DNA from: Isochrysis galbana
Lineage: Eukaryota > Haptophyta > Isochrysidales > Isochrysidaceae
Reading direction: 5' to 3'
Length of the DNA stretch: 64,000 bases
NCBI GenBank assembly: GCA_018136815.1
Contig: CM030943.1
Coordinates: 3,017,003-3,081,002 of the forward strand
Shown: positions 30,922 through 40,746 of the stretch, in pieces
Position numbering within the stretch: the stretch's first letter is position 1
How the letters are laid out: every line of letters starts with the position of its first letter
The notes under the pieces: generated by a model
What the model was told of the DNA's origin: nothing
Seen by the model: only the letters and a program-made list of their open reading frames with translations
Database searches by the model: none
Position numbers and translations under genes: made by a program

Positions 30922-31422
30922 ATGAGCACTGTGTTCTACCCGGGTGGTCTCGAAGGCCTTGAGCATGAGGAGGAGGTCGACCTCGATGCGGAGAGCGAGA
31001 CAAGGAACGCGCCCCAGCTCCAGCTCGAGATCAAGGAGCTCGAGGGACACGCCCTTGAATGGGCCACTGTGGACGAGGAGAGCGCGCTCACCAAGTCGCG
31101 CAAGTCGAAGGAGTGCCGGTTTTGTGGCGCCAAGTACACGGGCGGCCCCTTCAACATCCGCATGCACATCGACCCAACGATCAAGCCTCGCAATGTGAGG
31201 CCCTGCGCACCTCGCCATGAGCACCGCGAGGTATACCTCGCAGTGCTGCAAGAGCTGCGCAAGCGGCAGCTCGAAGCTGATGCATCGGCGGAGAAAGCGC
31301 GCAAGCTCGAGCAGAAGAAGGCCGAGGGGGCAGCGATCGTAGCCTGCCCAGCGCACACCTTCAAGCCGGTGCTCCCTGGCGAGGTGGCAACGGCATGGAT
31401 GAAGGTGCTCGTCAAAAAGTAA
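30922..31422 (+). CDS. BED-type zinc-finger protein, probably N-terminus of a hAT-like transposase
   Basis: From the ATG at 30922: an acidic lead (MSTVFYPGGLEGLEHEEEV), a finger ECRFCGAKYTGGPFNIRMHI followed by DPTIKPRNVRPC, then a charged helix (EVYLAVLQELRKRQLEADA) and a stop at 31422. The C-x2-C...H spacing with the aromatic GGPFNIRxH is the BED finger found at the N-terminus of hAT-like transposases. About 165 residues without any catalytic domain: a truncated transposase gene, or a domesticated BED protein. A possible further piece of the same family lies inverted at 31562-31770. An earlier in-frame ATG at 30823 lies in the microsatellite edge and is unlikely. Confidence 0.5.
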   Translation: MSTVFYPGGLEGLEHEEEVDLDAESETRNAPQLQLEIKELEGHALEWATVDEESALTKSRKSKECRFCGAKYTGGPFNIRMHIDPTIKPRNVRPCAPRHEHREVYLAVLQELRKRQLEADASAEKARKLEQKKAEGAAIVACPAHTFKPVLPGEVATAWMKVLVKK

Positions 31423-31479
31423 GGCCTGTAACCAGATAACTGGGTATCGTGCTACTCACCTACCCACATCCGATTTCCA

Positions 31480-31501
31480 CTACCCACCTCCATGTGGGTA
31501 G
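31480..31501. repeat. Hairpin CTACCCAC-6-GTGGGTAG
   Basis: A perfect 8-bp stem with a CTCCAT loop. Further CTACCCAC copies flank it (31470, 31521 region), so the 31430-31530 spacer between the two transposase-like pieces is a small array of this octamer. Confidence 0.65.
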
Positions 31502-31561
31502 GGGGGGGGCTACTACCCACTGGTTCCGAATAGTGAAAATCCACTATTCAGGATAATCACC

Positions 31562-31770
31562 CGGGTGCCGAGCGGATTTTACCAACCACCGAGCGCAAGC
31601 TGCGTCGCACTCATCCTTGCGACGGTCCGTGAACGCCTGCGAGCTGAGCGTGCGCTGCATCGAGTCCTTGATGCTCGTGCCCGTGATATCGACGTCGGGA
31701 CTCAAGAGGCCCTTTAGCTCTTGCCACGTGCGCTTGTGCTTGTACTCGAAGTGATTCCAAAGACTAGATG
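31562..31770 (-). pseudogene. Possible hAT-like transposase fragment
   Basis: The minus strand reads WNHFEYKHKRTWQELKGLL, SPDVDITGTSIKDSMQRT, DRRKDECDAACARWLVKS. The 'RKxECDxAxARWL' style is like the region after the BED finger in hAT-type transposases. It is inverted relative to the BED ORF and fused on its other side to a LINE ORF1 fragment. The family call is tentative. Confidence 0.35.
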
Positions 31771-31774
31771 GCCC

Positions 31775-32240
31775 AGATCCGCAAAGAACGGCCCAGCCGC
31801 TTCGGCGTACGATTTCTGGTTGGTGTTCTTTGAGAGGTTGCAGGCCGAAAAGGCCCCCAAGATTGATTGTTGTGTGAAGTGCCCGCCCACGAGGGGTGCA
31901 CTGATGGTAGGAGTTGCCACCATGGGGGTGACAGCAGTGCTGTCACCCACCATGGGGAGTCCTTGTTGGGTTGGCAAGGCGACAGTGGCATGAGGCAGGG
32001 TCAGAGACTGGCCCTGTTGGTCAGCAGGGAACAGGACTCTGCCTGTTCCCTGCTTCTGGTGGTGTTGGGGAGGCGAGGGCGGGAGGATCATGTCGACGTC
32101 GCTGTCTGTGAGGGGGGCGGCCTGCGAGCGCTTTAACTCCGGCGGCTTGGGGCGGCCCCGGTGGGGCGTCGTGGCGGCGGGGGGCTGGGAGGTGGGAGCG
32201 GTCGGCGCGCGCTCCATCGCTGAAACTATAACAATAGTTT
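31775..32240 (-). mobile_element. LINE copy D: 5' end and ORF1 N-terminus
   Basis: A perfect 7-bp hairpin (AAACTAT/ATAGTTT, 32223-32240), ORF1 ATG at 32217 (MERAPTAPTSQPPAATTP), RGRPKPPELKRSQAAP, acidic/proline region, then ILGAFSACNLSKNTNQKSYA. It is cut at about 31775. The N-terminus is closest to copy A. ORF2 is absent. Confidence 0.75.
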
Positions 32241-32399
32241 TATCTTCACAAACTCACTTAAGCAGGGTTTTCGAAAGATTCCCTCCTTATTCCTGTGCGT
32301 AACTGTCGCCCCCGTCGGATCGTCCTTCGCCCCGTCGCTCTCTTGTCGGCATTCTCTTCCTTGTTCGGTCTGTCAGCGGGTTCCTGTGCGTTCTGTGAT

Positions 32400-32794
32400 A
32401 AGGATACGTTAGTGTGGAGAGTGTTGACGTGAGTGTGGTGTCATCTCGTCGGTCTAGCGGACCCCAGCCGTCTGTCGTCTGTCGTTCTTCGTTCGTCGCT
32501 CTCGTTCTCGTTCTCGTTCCCGTTCTCGCCCCTCGTTCTCAACACTACCTCAATACCAAACCTCACCACTCTCTCAGCCTCAGCCTATCCATCCCGACCC
32601 TCCCAGCCATGTCCGCTCCGTCGTCCGTCGTCGCGCTCGCCCTCGCCCAAGCCCGTCCTCCCGCCTTTCTCTGCTGAGGAGGTGGTCCAGCCCGTCATTG
32701 GCCACCCCCCAACTTCCGCCGCGCCTCTCGCCGCCTCCCTTCCGTCCCCTCTGTTCCCATCTGAGGTAGTGGTAACCTCGGATCCGTCAGCGCG
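32400..32794 (+). mobile_element. Ty3/Gypsy-type leader and gag start, truncated
   Basis: CGTTCTCGTTCTCGTTCCCG-rich leader, then ATG at 32610 (MSAPSSVVALALAQARPP). The minus-strand element at 41.2-42.4 kb has the same order (CTCGTTCTC leader, then MSAPSSRSPSPLPAIH and a Pro/Ser-rich gag start). Cut at about 32795 by a LINE tail. Confidence 0.5.
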
Positions 32795-32942
32795 GCCTCC
32801 CCGGAACCAGCTTCTCCACTAAAGAGGGAACTGGGGAAGGGGAAGGGGGTTGTTAGGGGTTAAGTTTGGGTAGTAGGGAGGTCCGCGGGCACACTGCCTC
32901 ATGCCGCACACGTAGCGTAGATTTTTAGGAAGATTTTTTTTC
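32795..32942 (+). mobile_element. Severely 5'-truncated LINE insertion (family-1 tail)
   Basis: GCGCGGCCTCCCCGGAACC through GGGAACTGGGGAAGGGG, CACTGCCTCATGCCGCAC, TTTTTAGGAAGA and a T run. Same orientation and end as the copies at 5251 and 49685. Confidence 0.7.
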
Positions 32943-33079
32943 TTACCTGCTCAAGTTGCACGCACCCTCTCCCTCTCCTCCACTCCTCCACCCACCGGGA
33001 CCCTGAGGAATCCTTGGACACCCAGGGGAGGTGGGAAATAGTGGTTAAAATGAGTGAGTGACCGGGCTACCAGCTTCCC

Positions 33080-34455
33080 CTCCCCCCCCCCCCTACACCT
33101 CCCCCTCGCCCCCCCCGGTACACCTCCCAGCTCTCCCCTCGCCCCCCCTCTCTCCCCCCCTTCCCCTTGCCCCCCCCTGGTACACCTCCCGCTTCCCCTC
33201 CCCCCCCCGGTACACCCTCTCCCCCCCTTCCCCCTTCCCCCCTCCCCTCCTTCCCCCCCCCGGTACACCCTCTCCCCCCCTTCCCCCTTCCCCCTCCCCT
33301 CCTTCCCCCCCCCCCGGTACACCCTCTCCCCCCCCTTCCCCCTTCCCCCCCTCCCCTCCTCCCCCCCCCCCCCTTCCCCTTCCCCCCCTCCCTCCTTCCC
33401 CCCCCCCGGTACACCCTCTCCCCCCCTTCCCCCTTCCCCCCCTCCCCTCCTTCCCCCCCCCCCGGTACACCCTCTCCCCCCCCTTCCCCCTTCCCCCCCT
33501 CCCCTCCTTCCCCCCCCCCCCCGGTACACCCTCTCCCCCCCTTCCCCCTTCCCCCCCTCCCTCTTCCCCCCCCCCCCGGTACACCCTCTCCCCCCCTTCC
33601 CCTTCCCCCCCTCCCCTCCTTCCCCCCCCCCCCCGGTACACCCTCTCCCCCCCTTCCCCCTTCCCCCCTCCCCTCCTTCCCCCCCCCCCCGGTACACCCT
33701 CTCCCCCCCTTCCCCCTTCCCCCCCTCCCCTGCTCCCCCCCCCCCCCTTCCCCTTCCCCCCTCCCCTCCTTCCCCCCCCCGGTACACCCTCTCCCCCCCC
33801 TTCCCCTTCCCCCCTCCCCTCCTTCCCCCCCCCCCCGGTACACCCTCTCCCCCCCCTTCCCCCTTCCCCCCCTCCCCTCCTTCCCCCCCCCCCCGGTACA
33901 CCCTCTCCCCCCCTTCCCCCTTCCCCCCCTCCCCTCCTTCCCCCCCCCCCCCCGGTACACCCTCTCCCCCCCTTCCCCCTTCCCCCCCTCCCCTCCTTCC
34001 CCCCCCCCCCCGGTACACCCTCTCCCCCCCCCCTTCCCCCTTCCCCCCCCTCCCCCTCCTTCCCCCCCCCCCCCCCCCCCCCCCCCGGTACACCCTCTCC
34101 CCCCTTCCCCCTTCCCCCCCTCCCCTCCTTCCCCCCCCCCCCCCGGTACACCCTCTCCCCCCCTTCCCCCTTCCCCCCTCCCCTCCTTCCCCCCCCCCCC
34201 CGGTACACCCTCTCCCCCCCTTCCCCCTTCCCCCCCTCCCCTCCTTCCCCCCCCCCCGGTACACCCTCTCCCCCCTTCCCCCTTCCCCCCCTCCCCTCCT
34301 TCCCCCCCCCCCCCGGTACACCCTCTCCCCCCCTTCCCCTTCCCCCCTCCCTCCTTCCCCCCCCCCGGTACACCCTCTCCCCCCCTTCCCCCTTCCCCCC
34401 TCCCCTCCTTCCCCCCCCCCCGGTACACCCTCTCCCCCCTTCCCCCCCCCCCGCC
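33080..34455. repeat. Polypyrimidine minisatellite, ~55-bp unit, about two dozen copies
   Basis: Each unit starts GGTACACCCTCTCC and continues with C runs separated by TT or T. The plus strand is almost pure pyrimidine except for the GGTACA of each unit. Units vary in C-run length; a few lack the GGTACACC marker (for example near 33360 and 33735). All six frames stay open for hundreds of codons, which is a composition artefact. It lies 330 bp upstream of the PsbQ-like gene and could adopt triplex or G-quadruplex structure. Confidence 0.95.
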
Positions 34456-34733
34456 CTTTGTTTTTGACCGGCGCCTCCCTCTTTTCCAATTAATCTCTCT
34501 TCTCCCCGCGACCCCCCCGCGACCTCCCCCACGCCCCCCTCCCCCCTCCCCCACCGATTCCCTCCCCCTCCCACGCCCTTCTCTTACCCACCCACGGCCG
34601 GAGTATTCAGTCACCTTGCAATCTCCCCGGTCCCACCTTCCCCAGAAATTCCTTCCACCTTCCACGGTCCTCTTTAACCCACCCACGGGCTGATTACTTT
34701 CCACCCTTCCCTTCTCCCCCCCGCCTCCCTCCC

Positions 34734-34775
<42 letters not shown>

Positions 34776-34780
34776 GCACG

Positions 34781-35745
34781 ATGCTCTCCCTTGCCTCCTT
34801 CGGCTTCACCCCTCCCCCCACCCCGGCCCCCCAGCCCACCACCATCAGCACCCGCCGGCACGCTCTCTCCACTGCCGCCGGCGCCTTCCTCGCCGCCTCC
34901 GGCGTCGCCCAGCAGGCCTCAGCAAAGGCGGGAGAGTTCGGCAAGATCTCAATCTTCGGGGTGGGAGACGTCTCCTCTCCCTACAACCCCGGAGGGCCCA
35001 AGGCGGGCAAGGACGCCACCTTTGGATACGCCAAGTCGGACGGTCCCATCCTCGCCGAAGGGTAAGCGCCCGCGCGTCCCACACCTCACTGCACGAGGAC
35101 TGGATGCGCCGAGGCGGGACGGCGCTCACCGGCCCTTCCCTGTCGTCCCCCCGAGCCTACCCCTTACAGCTCACGCTCCCGCGCTCGGGCGCGCTCCGCC
35201 CTAGTCCCTCTCCGACTCGCTTGCGCCCGCGGCGCCGCGCAGGTACGAGGCGGACGTCTCGCGCGAGAAGGCCGCCTTCCTCGAGTCGTCCAAGCGCATC
35301 TCCTCCCTCCAGCCGAAGCTCGACGCGAAGACCTGGTGCGTCCGCGGTGCCATCGGGCGCCGCTCAAGTGGACGCTGCGTGGGCGGTGCGAGGCCACGGC
35401 TAGTTGACCGTCGGCCGAACGCCCCCGTGCAGGTGGTTCGTCCGTGACGAGCTCCGCGTCCAGGCGTACAACATGCGCTCCTCCATGCTCGCCATCAACA
35501 AGGTGCTCCCGGCTGACAAAAAGGTGCGAAAATCGGCGTTCTCTTGCGTGCCAGCAACGACATGCTCTAACCCGATCAAACCACTTGTCGCAACTGTGCA
35601 GGAGGCCGCCACCGCTGCCTACAAGAAGTACTGGGCTGAGGTTGAGGCCTTCGACCTTGCGTGCGCGAAGAAGGAGCCCGCCTTGGCCAACAAGGAGTAT
35701 GCCGACGTCCTTGCCGCGCTCAAGGCCTACACCGCGCTCGTCTGA
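34781..35745 (+). CDS. PsbQ-like extrinsic protein of photosystem II (red-lineage type)
   Basis: A lumenal helix-bundle protein that stabilises the Mn cluster of PSII. Exons 34781-35061, 35243-35335, 35433-35523, 35602-35745 (TGA 35743-35745) join in frame to 202 residues; donors GTAAGC, GTGCGT, GTGCGA. The N-terminus has a twin-arginine lumen signal: STRRHALSTAAGAFLAASG ending ASAKA. The mature part includes GEFGKISIFGVGDVSSPYNP, SREKAAFLESSKRISSLQP, TWWFVRDELRVQAYNMRSSM and a final EYADVLAALKAYTALV. Size and order fit the PsbQ' family. A CT microsatellite ends just before the ATG, and no clear ER signal peptide precedes the lumen signal as expected for a secondary plastid, so a 5' exon or another start may be missing. 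Confidence 0.8.
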
Positions 35746-36592
35746 GTGAGGGCATAGGCCTCTTGGGTTTGGCGGTGCGAAACGACGTGCCACTTTGTCG
35801 CTCGCACTCGCCGCTTGCCGCCGCAGTCTCCGCGGTTGCCTCCTCACTTGAGGCGGAGCGGTGCCCGTGTGATGAGCGGATGGAGCGGATGGTTGCCGCT
35901 CGTGGAGTATAGGTACCGCTTGTCCGCGCCGCAGCCTGCTGCCCGATCGCCTATTGTGCACGTGCAGTCCCCGACGCTGGCGTCCACCGTCCGCGCGGCT
36001 GCTCGCGTCCAGAGCGCATCCGTGGCCTCGACAGGGCGGGTGCATGACGTGCGTGGGCGTGTCGTGTCCATTTTTATTTGACTCCGCTCTTTATGCCTCC
36101 CGAGTGTTTGCCACCACGAGGCCGGTTGGCTGACTGCTGCCGTGGCCCCTGCATATTGCTATCATGAAAGGCCCTCTAGATGCTGCATCATGGATATCTT
36201 TTCAGAGACGAAAAAGGTGGTCGGGCATCAACTATGTACACATACCGCCGCCACCTTAGGTCGGGCGATGGGCGGTCAAACAAGAAACAGGGGCTTCTCA
36301 ATCTCGTCGCGCGCGCGACCCTGCACATCGCTAATGAGCTGCCGCGCCAGCATCCCTTAACACTTCCTCTCACTCGCCTTGCGGCTCGTCCCCTCGTGCT
36401 CTACCAATACCAAGGGCCTCAGTGTTAGTGTTCGGGGTTCCCGGTGGCAGGCGGACGGCATCCAAGCCGCATCTACCGCGGCGATCGCCGTAGGAGTTAG
36501 GGCGGTCAAACAGGGGCATCATAACGACTAGTAAGGGTTGGGCTGCATTTTTTTACCGTGACGCGATGCCCGATAAAAAACCTCCCGGGGGG
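35746..36592. other. 3' flank of the PsbQ-like gene; no further gene recognised
   Basis: Contains GGGCGGTCAAACA at 36266 and again at 36503, about 237 bp apart, and short pieces resembling the family-2 LINE tail near 36340-36410 (CTCACTCGCCTTGCGGC, CCCTCGTGCTCTACC). No supported gene. Confidence 0.4.
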
Positions 36593-36612
36593 GCTACCTG
36601 ACGCTACGAAAA
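36593..36612. repeat. Target-site duplication of LINE copy B, left
   Basis: GCTACCTGACGCTACGAAAA; the identical 20 bases lie at 40237-40256 on the other side of the element. The first G may belong to the element end. Confidence 0.85.
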
Positions 36613-36948
36613 AAAAAACATTTTAATATTCTCGCCTCACTCGTGGCACTGGAAGACGCTCTCGAAGCCACGCCCTTTCTCTTCCCACTCCCCCACTCCC
36701 TGCCTTGCGGCAACTCCCCTCGTGCTCTACTTAGGGGCCCGGGTCGTGCGGGGGGTTCGAGCCAAGCGGGGTGCACCTATCCCCAACAGCAAGTTCTCTC
36801 CTTCCTCCTGTCCCGTTGAGTGACCTGTCTATACAGAAAGTGTTGCAGGGTGTCGTTATACGAATGCGCGCGGGCGATCACTCAGTGCTTTCGAGTTGTG
36901 GCTAACCGCCCATCCGAATTATCTGTCAGAGCGTGGTGACGCGTCGCG

Positions 36949-38693
36949 TTATGCGAGTCTCTCGTCTAATCCGAGAGCTTTCGCTACGAGGCCGAATTCC
37001 TTACTGAGTTGTAGCCTGCCTTTCTTGTCTTCGATAAACATGGGGGTGCTGAGTTCCGTCGTTTTTTTGATCTTAGGTTTTCTCCCCTGAGCGGCCTTAT
37101 ATGTTCGCATGGAGTTTCGGGGGTCCGACACGGTATTGCCTCGTACCAGGGTAGCAAACCTCGTTAGCGTGGATTCAAGGACTGGTATGTAATGGAAACT
37201 GTATGCCTCGTAGTCTACTCTATAGAAGTCTTTTATAATGTATTTCCATGCAATTATATAGAGCGCTTTAAGGCTGTCGGGGGTGGTCGTACCGGGGTAT
37301 GCAAAGAGTCTGTCCTTCGCTATCTGTACACGCGATATTTTGGGAGGAGGCGTATGCCTTGCAAGAGCGTCTATAGTTTCGAATATTGTTTTAATCGCAG
37401 GGCACCATGCTAGATGACACGATCTTTCTTGGTGGACGTGGCATAGTCTGCATTTGTTTGTCAGGCTATCCGGGAATCTGTTTCTAGTGCCGATCCTTCG
37501 GTGGGTAATATGTTTGAAGTGTAGATGTTTATCCGTGTGCTTTAGTAGCGGCATTGTGTAGAGTCGAGCTATATGTTTCCATTCGTCTTTCGTGATGTTC
37601 AGTCTATTCTCCCACGCGGTCTTCGCCGCTTGCGGGGCGTGTTTTCGCTTTGTTTTAATCACTTCTTTGGCGATGTCGGAGACGGTGATTGCGTCAAGAG
37701 CGACCCTTCCTTTGCGTATGGCATATTCGTCCGCCAGCGGGTATTCCATGAATCTCGGGCCTTTATACCCGCCTTCCCATTTTGCTGGTGGGTGGTAATA
37801 TTGGGTTTCCTCGGCTTCCACTACTTCCCCGGTGCCGGCTACCTCTCCTAGGTAGTCGGTGTCGGTGTGTATCCAGATGTTGTTAAATTTACTGATAAAT
37901 TTTTCGTCTTCCGAGACTTTAATTTCACTGGGCAGTGTCGTGTCCCTTGGTTCTTGCGTCTGGGTGCTATCTACGTGCGGCTCTTCTCCTTTAGTGTTTT
38001 TGGGGGGGGGCGCTCTTTCGCTCGCTCCAACAGCCGTGTCGCGTAGCTTACGACTTCATCCCACGAGTCAAGAAATTCCTTTTTATGTATCACGCGGCCT
38101 TCGTGCACGAAGGTGTCGGGTAGGTGCTCAATATACGCCGAGCACTCCGCCTTGCTGTATGGTGTCGTAAAGGCGCCGTCTTTGAAAACGTTGTGAACTA
38201 CGTTTGTGTGTAGTGATTCCCATAGGCGTGCCCACGGGGCCCGTATCGAAGGGGGGGGGATATGCAGGTTGTGCCATATTGGCTGTGAGAGCGCTCCTTC
38301 TCGCGTAAGAAAAGAGGGTTGTATGTCAAGTTCTCTGAAGTTCACAAGGGCCTCTTTCCAGAAGGTTGGAAGCGCCGGGTTTCCTCTGATGCTGCCCGTC
38401 AACATTTTTGTAGGGACCGCTGAGAGGACAGCGCCTCTTCCCAGACCGGTCCTACAGAACCAGGCATCGAGTCCATGTTTCCATAGTGCCTTCCTCGCAT
38501 TTAGGTAGTTTAAGATCCATTTGGCTTGCAATGCTTTCACGTGAGCCGACCAGTCCAGGAGCCCTAGCCCCAGCGTCCTAGTCGCGCTTTTTTCGTGCGA
38601 TGTGACGTAGCATGGGTGTTTTAGCCATTTACTTTGTTTATTTGTGTATGGACTATTCCAGAGGACGACATCTACCGGCAGCGGATCGTACAC
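36949..38693 (-). pseudogene. LINE ORF2 C-terminal remnant with CCHC finger (copy B)
   Basis: Two overlapping-frame pieces. 38693-37971 reads LLDWSAHVKALQAKWILNYL, GRGAVLSAVPTKMLTG, LPTFWKEALVNFRELDI. 37821-36949 reads LHFKHITHRRIGTRNRF, KCRLCHVHQERSCHLAWC (the finger), then SLKALYIIAWKYIIKDFYRV and a basic C-terminus. A frameshift or stop separates them near 37.9 kb. The homology to copy A is clear through the whole length. The RT motifs are absent. Confidence 0.75.
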
Positions 38694-40213
38694 TTGTTAT
38701 CGATCCACGCTCCAGGGACGTCGTGCGAGAGATTACAGCGCACTCCGCGTTTGTTCCTGAGGCACAGCCCCTGGGTGAAACGCGCGCATTGCTTGGGGGG
38801 ACCCTTTCCTAGCGCCTCGTGCGCCGATTTCGGGCGGGGGTTGAGCCGTTGCGCTTCGTTCCGTGCGCGGCGCTTTGCCGCCTCTTGTTCGCACTCACAG
38901 ATGCGAGACGAGTTGGGGAGGCCTTGCGCCACCTCCGGCCGCCAGCCTTTGCAGCCACGCAGGCTGCCGTGAATCATGAGCTTATGGGGAGACTGGATGT
39001 TTGCTGGCATACTGATCTCTTTGCACGCCCGAACGGCGTAGTTTACCGGGATTGTTTTGCCGTCGATTTGAAGCAGCAACTTCCGAGGGAAGCTCCCGTC
39101 AAGAAATGAGCCTTGACCCGCTGAGACATAAAGGTGCCATCGGGTCGAGTATGCCGCCTTGGATACGAACGTTCCGGCTCCGCCTTCGAGCTTCATACGC
39201 TCTCGGTTGCCCTTCAAGAAGGTAAGCCCTACCTTTTCGATTGCGAAGATGATTGCGCTCAGATTAATTTGGGCCGCTTGCGCTAGGCCTTCGGCCTCGA
39301 TGACCAGGTGTGCCGCGACGTCTTGCAGGGCGTTGTATAATGCCTTGCGAGAAGAGGAGCCTTTCTTGTTGATTTTCTCGTCGATCGAGTCTACCTTGAT
39401 GTTGACTGAGACGTCGGTCTGATTGATGCGAAGCGTAGTGATGTCGCCGTAGCGCTCCTTGAATTGTTGTACGCAGTCCTCGTTCACGGCTATGTGCCAT
39501 GGCCCGCGGATGGAGCGGGCCCAAAAGTCCGGCTCCGGGTCTACTCCTTCGAGCTCCAGAAGGAGCTCTACAATCGCAGCGTAGACGGTGGCGTCCAAGA
39601 AGGTGTAGTCCCCCTCTTGGTGGAAGGATAGCTCGAAGTTGGCGTCTGACTCGAAGTTGCCTTGCTCTCCGTCTGAGAGTGGCTCCTGAGCGGCAGGGAC
39701 GAGCGGGGTTGGTGAGGCTGTGGCTTGGTCCGATGGTGTGATTGGCAGGGAGAGATTGCATGCGTCCAAGGGCGCAGCATGGTTCGTGTTCATGGGTGAG
39801 GTTGTGAGTTGTTGTGCTGCTGGGTCTGTCTTCTGATTCGTGTTGATCCTGCTGCTGGTGTTGTGCCCATAAGGGCCACCCGGTCTCGGGTCGCGCTGCC
39901 GAGGCAGCGCGGCCGTCCCCGGGGTGGGAGAGGCCTCTGCCATAAGGCATGCCCAGTGGATGTGTGGCTCTTCTTGTTTGGTGCTGGCTCTTTGTGCTCT
40001 ACAGCCTGTGGCCCACCATGGGGTGAGCCAGCATGGCTGCCTTGTTGGGTGTGGCCGGGGCCACGGGCCGTGCGGCGCGACCGGGGTCGCGCTCACCTGC
40101 TCGGCCTCTGCGGGCGGACGCGGTCGCTTCGCCAGCGACAGCTCCATGGGTACTGGGGGGGCGCCCGCGGCGGGGGGCCCGAAGGAGAGGTGGGGAGCGG
40201 CGGCGCGCTCCAT
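38672..40213 (-). CDS. LINE ORF1 protein with C-terminal CCCH-like finger (copy B)
   Basis: 513 codons from MERAAAPHLSFGPPAAGAP. Layout: about 130 residues of basic Pro-rich region with KRPRPPAEAEQVSATPV, a Ser/Thr/Pro linker, a globular central part (FLDATVYAAIVELLLELEG, WARSIRGPWHIAVNEDCV, LRINQTDVSVNIKVDSIDE, ARKAL-type helix, YSTRWHLYVSAGQGSFLDG), and a C-terminal basic segment with CARFTQGLCLRNKRGVRC followed by NLSH, a C-x7-C-x8-C-x3-H finger. LINE ORF1 proteins bind their RNA; this is the likely role. It is the only ORF1 in the window that seems uninterrupted. It reads into the deletion junction and stops at 38672, so its true C-terminus is lost. Confidence 0.7.
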   Translation of the reverse strand: MERAAAPHLSFGPPAAGAPPVPMELSLAKRPRPPAEAEQVSATPVAPHGPWPRPHPTRQPCWLTPWWATGCRAQRASTKQEEPHIHWACLMAEASPTPGTAALPRQRDPRPGGPYGHNTSSRINTNQKTDPAAQQLTTSPMNTNHAAPLDACNLSLPITPSDQATASPTPLVPAAQEPLSDGEQGNFESDANFELSFHQEGDYTFLDATVYAAIVELLLELEGVDPEPDFWARSIRGPWHIAVNEDCVQQFKERYGDITTLRINQTDVSVNIKVDSIDEKINKKGSSSRKALYNALQDVAAHLVIEAEGLAQAAQINLSAIIFAIEKVGLTFLKGNRERMKLEGGAGTFVSKAAYSTRWHLYVSAGQGSFLDGSFPRKLLLQIDGKTIPVNYAVRACKEISMPANIQSPHKLMIHGSLRGCKGWRPEVAQGLPNSSRICECEQEAAKRRARNEAQRLNPRPKSAHEALGKGPPKQCARFTQGLCLRNKRGVRCNLSHDVPGAWIDNKCTIRCR

Positions 40214-40236
40214 GGCGACCAACTATAAAGTTAGTT

Positions 40237-40256
40237 GCTACCTGACGCTACGAAAA
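40237..40256. repeat. Target-site duplication of LINE copy B, right
   Basis: Same 20 bases as 36593-36612, followed by TCTTCGCCAAG. Confidence 0.85.
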
Positions 40257-40399
40257 TCTTCGCCAAGAAATGGTGCGATCCGCCCCCCCTCTGCCCCCCC
40301 CTCCGTCACGCGCGCTCGCGCTCTACCCGTAAAGATTTGGCGGTCGCGCCCGCGGGGGGATCGGTTCCTATATATCTAAGCTACATTCGGCATTTGATT

Positions 40400-40746
40400 C
40401 CCGCCCGATGCAGCGCCGTGTCGGGCTGCCGACAGTCCGACCACCCAAGGGGGAGATGCGATGAGATTGCAAATTAAACCTGATTGCCCCCAGAAGCAGA
40501 TAAAGAAGCGCAGGGAAGATAGCAAATTAAACCTATTTGCGAGGCGCCTGGGAGGAAGAAAGGTGGGGAAACGTCCCTTCTCTTTCGAGAGAAAGAGAGA
40601 GAGCGCTCCACAACCCACGATCTCATGCATCCAAGCGAAGCTTTTGACCGAGAGAGAACGAGAACGAGAGAATTATAACGATGAATGCCGAACGACGAAG
40701 AGAAAGAAGAGCGAAGCCTATCGAGTGTCGATTCGCGAATGCGACA
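40400..40746 (-). mobile_element. Gypsy-type LTR (family 1), start at 40746
   Basis: On the minus strand it starts TGTCGCATTCGCGAATCGAC and runs through GCATGAGATCGTGGGTTGTG and CTTTCTTCCTCCCAGGCGCC. The same sequence is at 55740-55968. The far end is not defined. A purine tract GTGAGGGGG precedes it on the minus strand, as a polypurine primer site would. Confidence 0.65.

Larger units (their letters stand above)
36613..40236 (-). mobile_element. LINE copy B: complete ends, internal deletion, target-site duplication
   Basis: A 3.6-kb insertion on the minus strand. At its 5' end is a hairpin (CAACTA/TAGTTG, 40220-40237), then ORF1 (ATG 40213). Its 3' end is the family-2 tail: GAGGGGAGTTGCCGCAAGGC, GGCGAGAATATTAAAATG and a T run next to the duplicated target. 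Both ends and a 19-20-bp duplication are intact, yet ORF1 is joined directly to the C-terminal part of ORF2: no endonuclease and no RT core. Either a shortened RNA was mobilised by another copy or a deletion followed insertion. Confidence 0.88.

Noticed and set aside
33080-34455. CRISPR-like array
   Set aside because: Units are contiguous variants of one sequence without unique spacers, in a nuclear genome with introns.
33054-34493. Open frames of 460-620 codons on both strands
   Set aside because: They arise because the minisatellite unit contains no stop in any frame; products are Pro-only or Gly-only, with no unique sequence.
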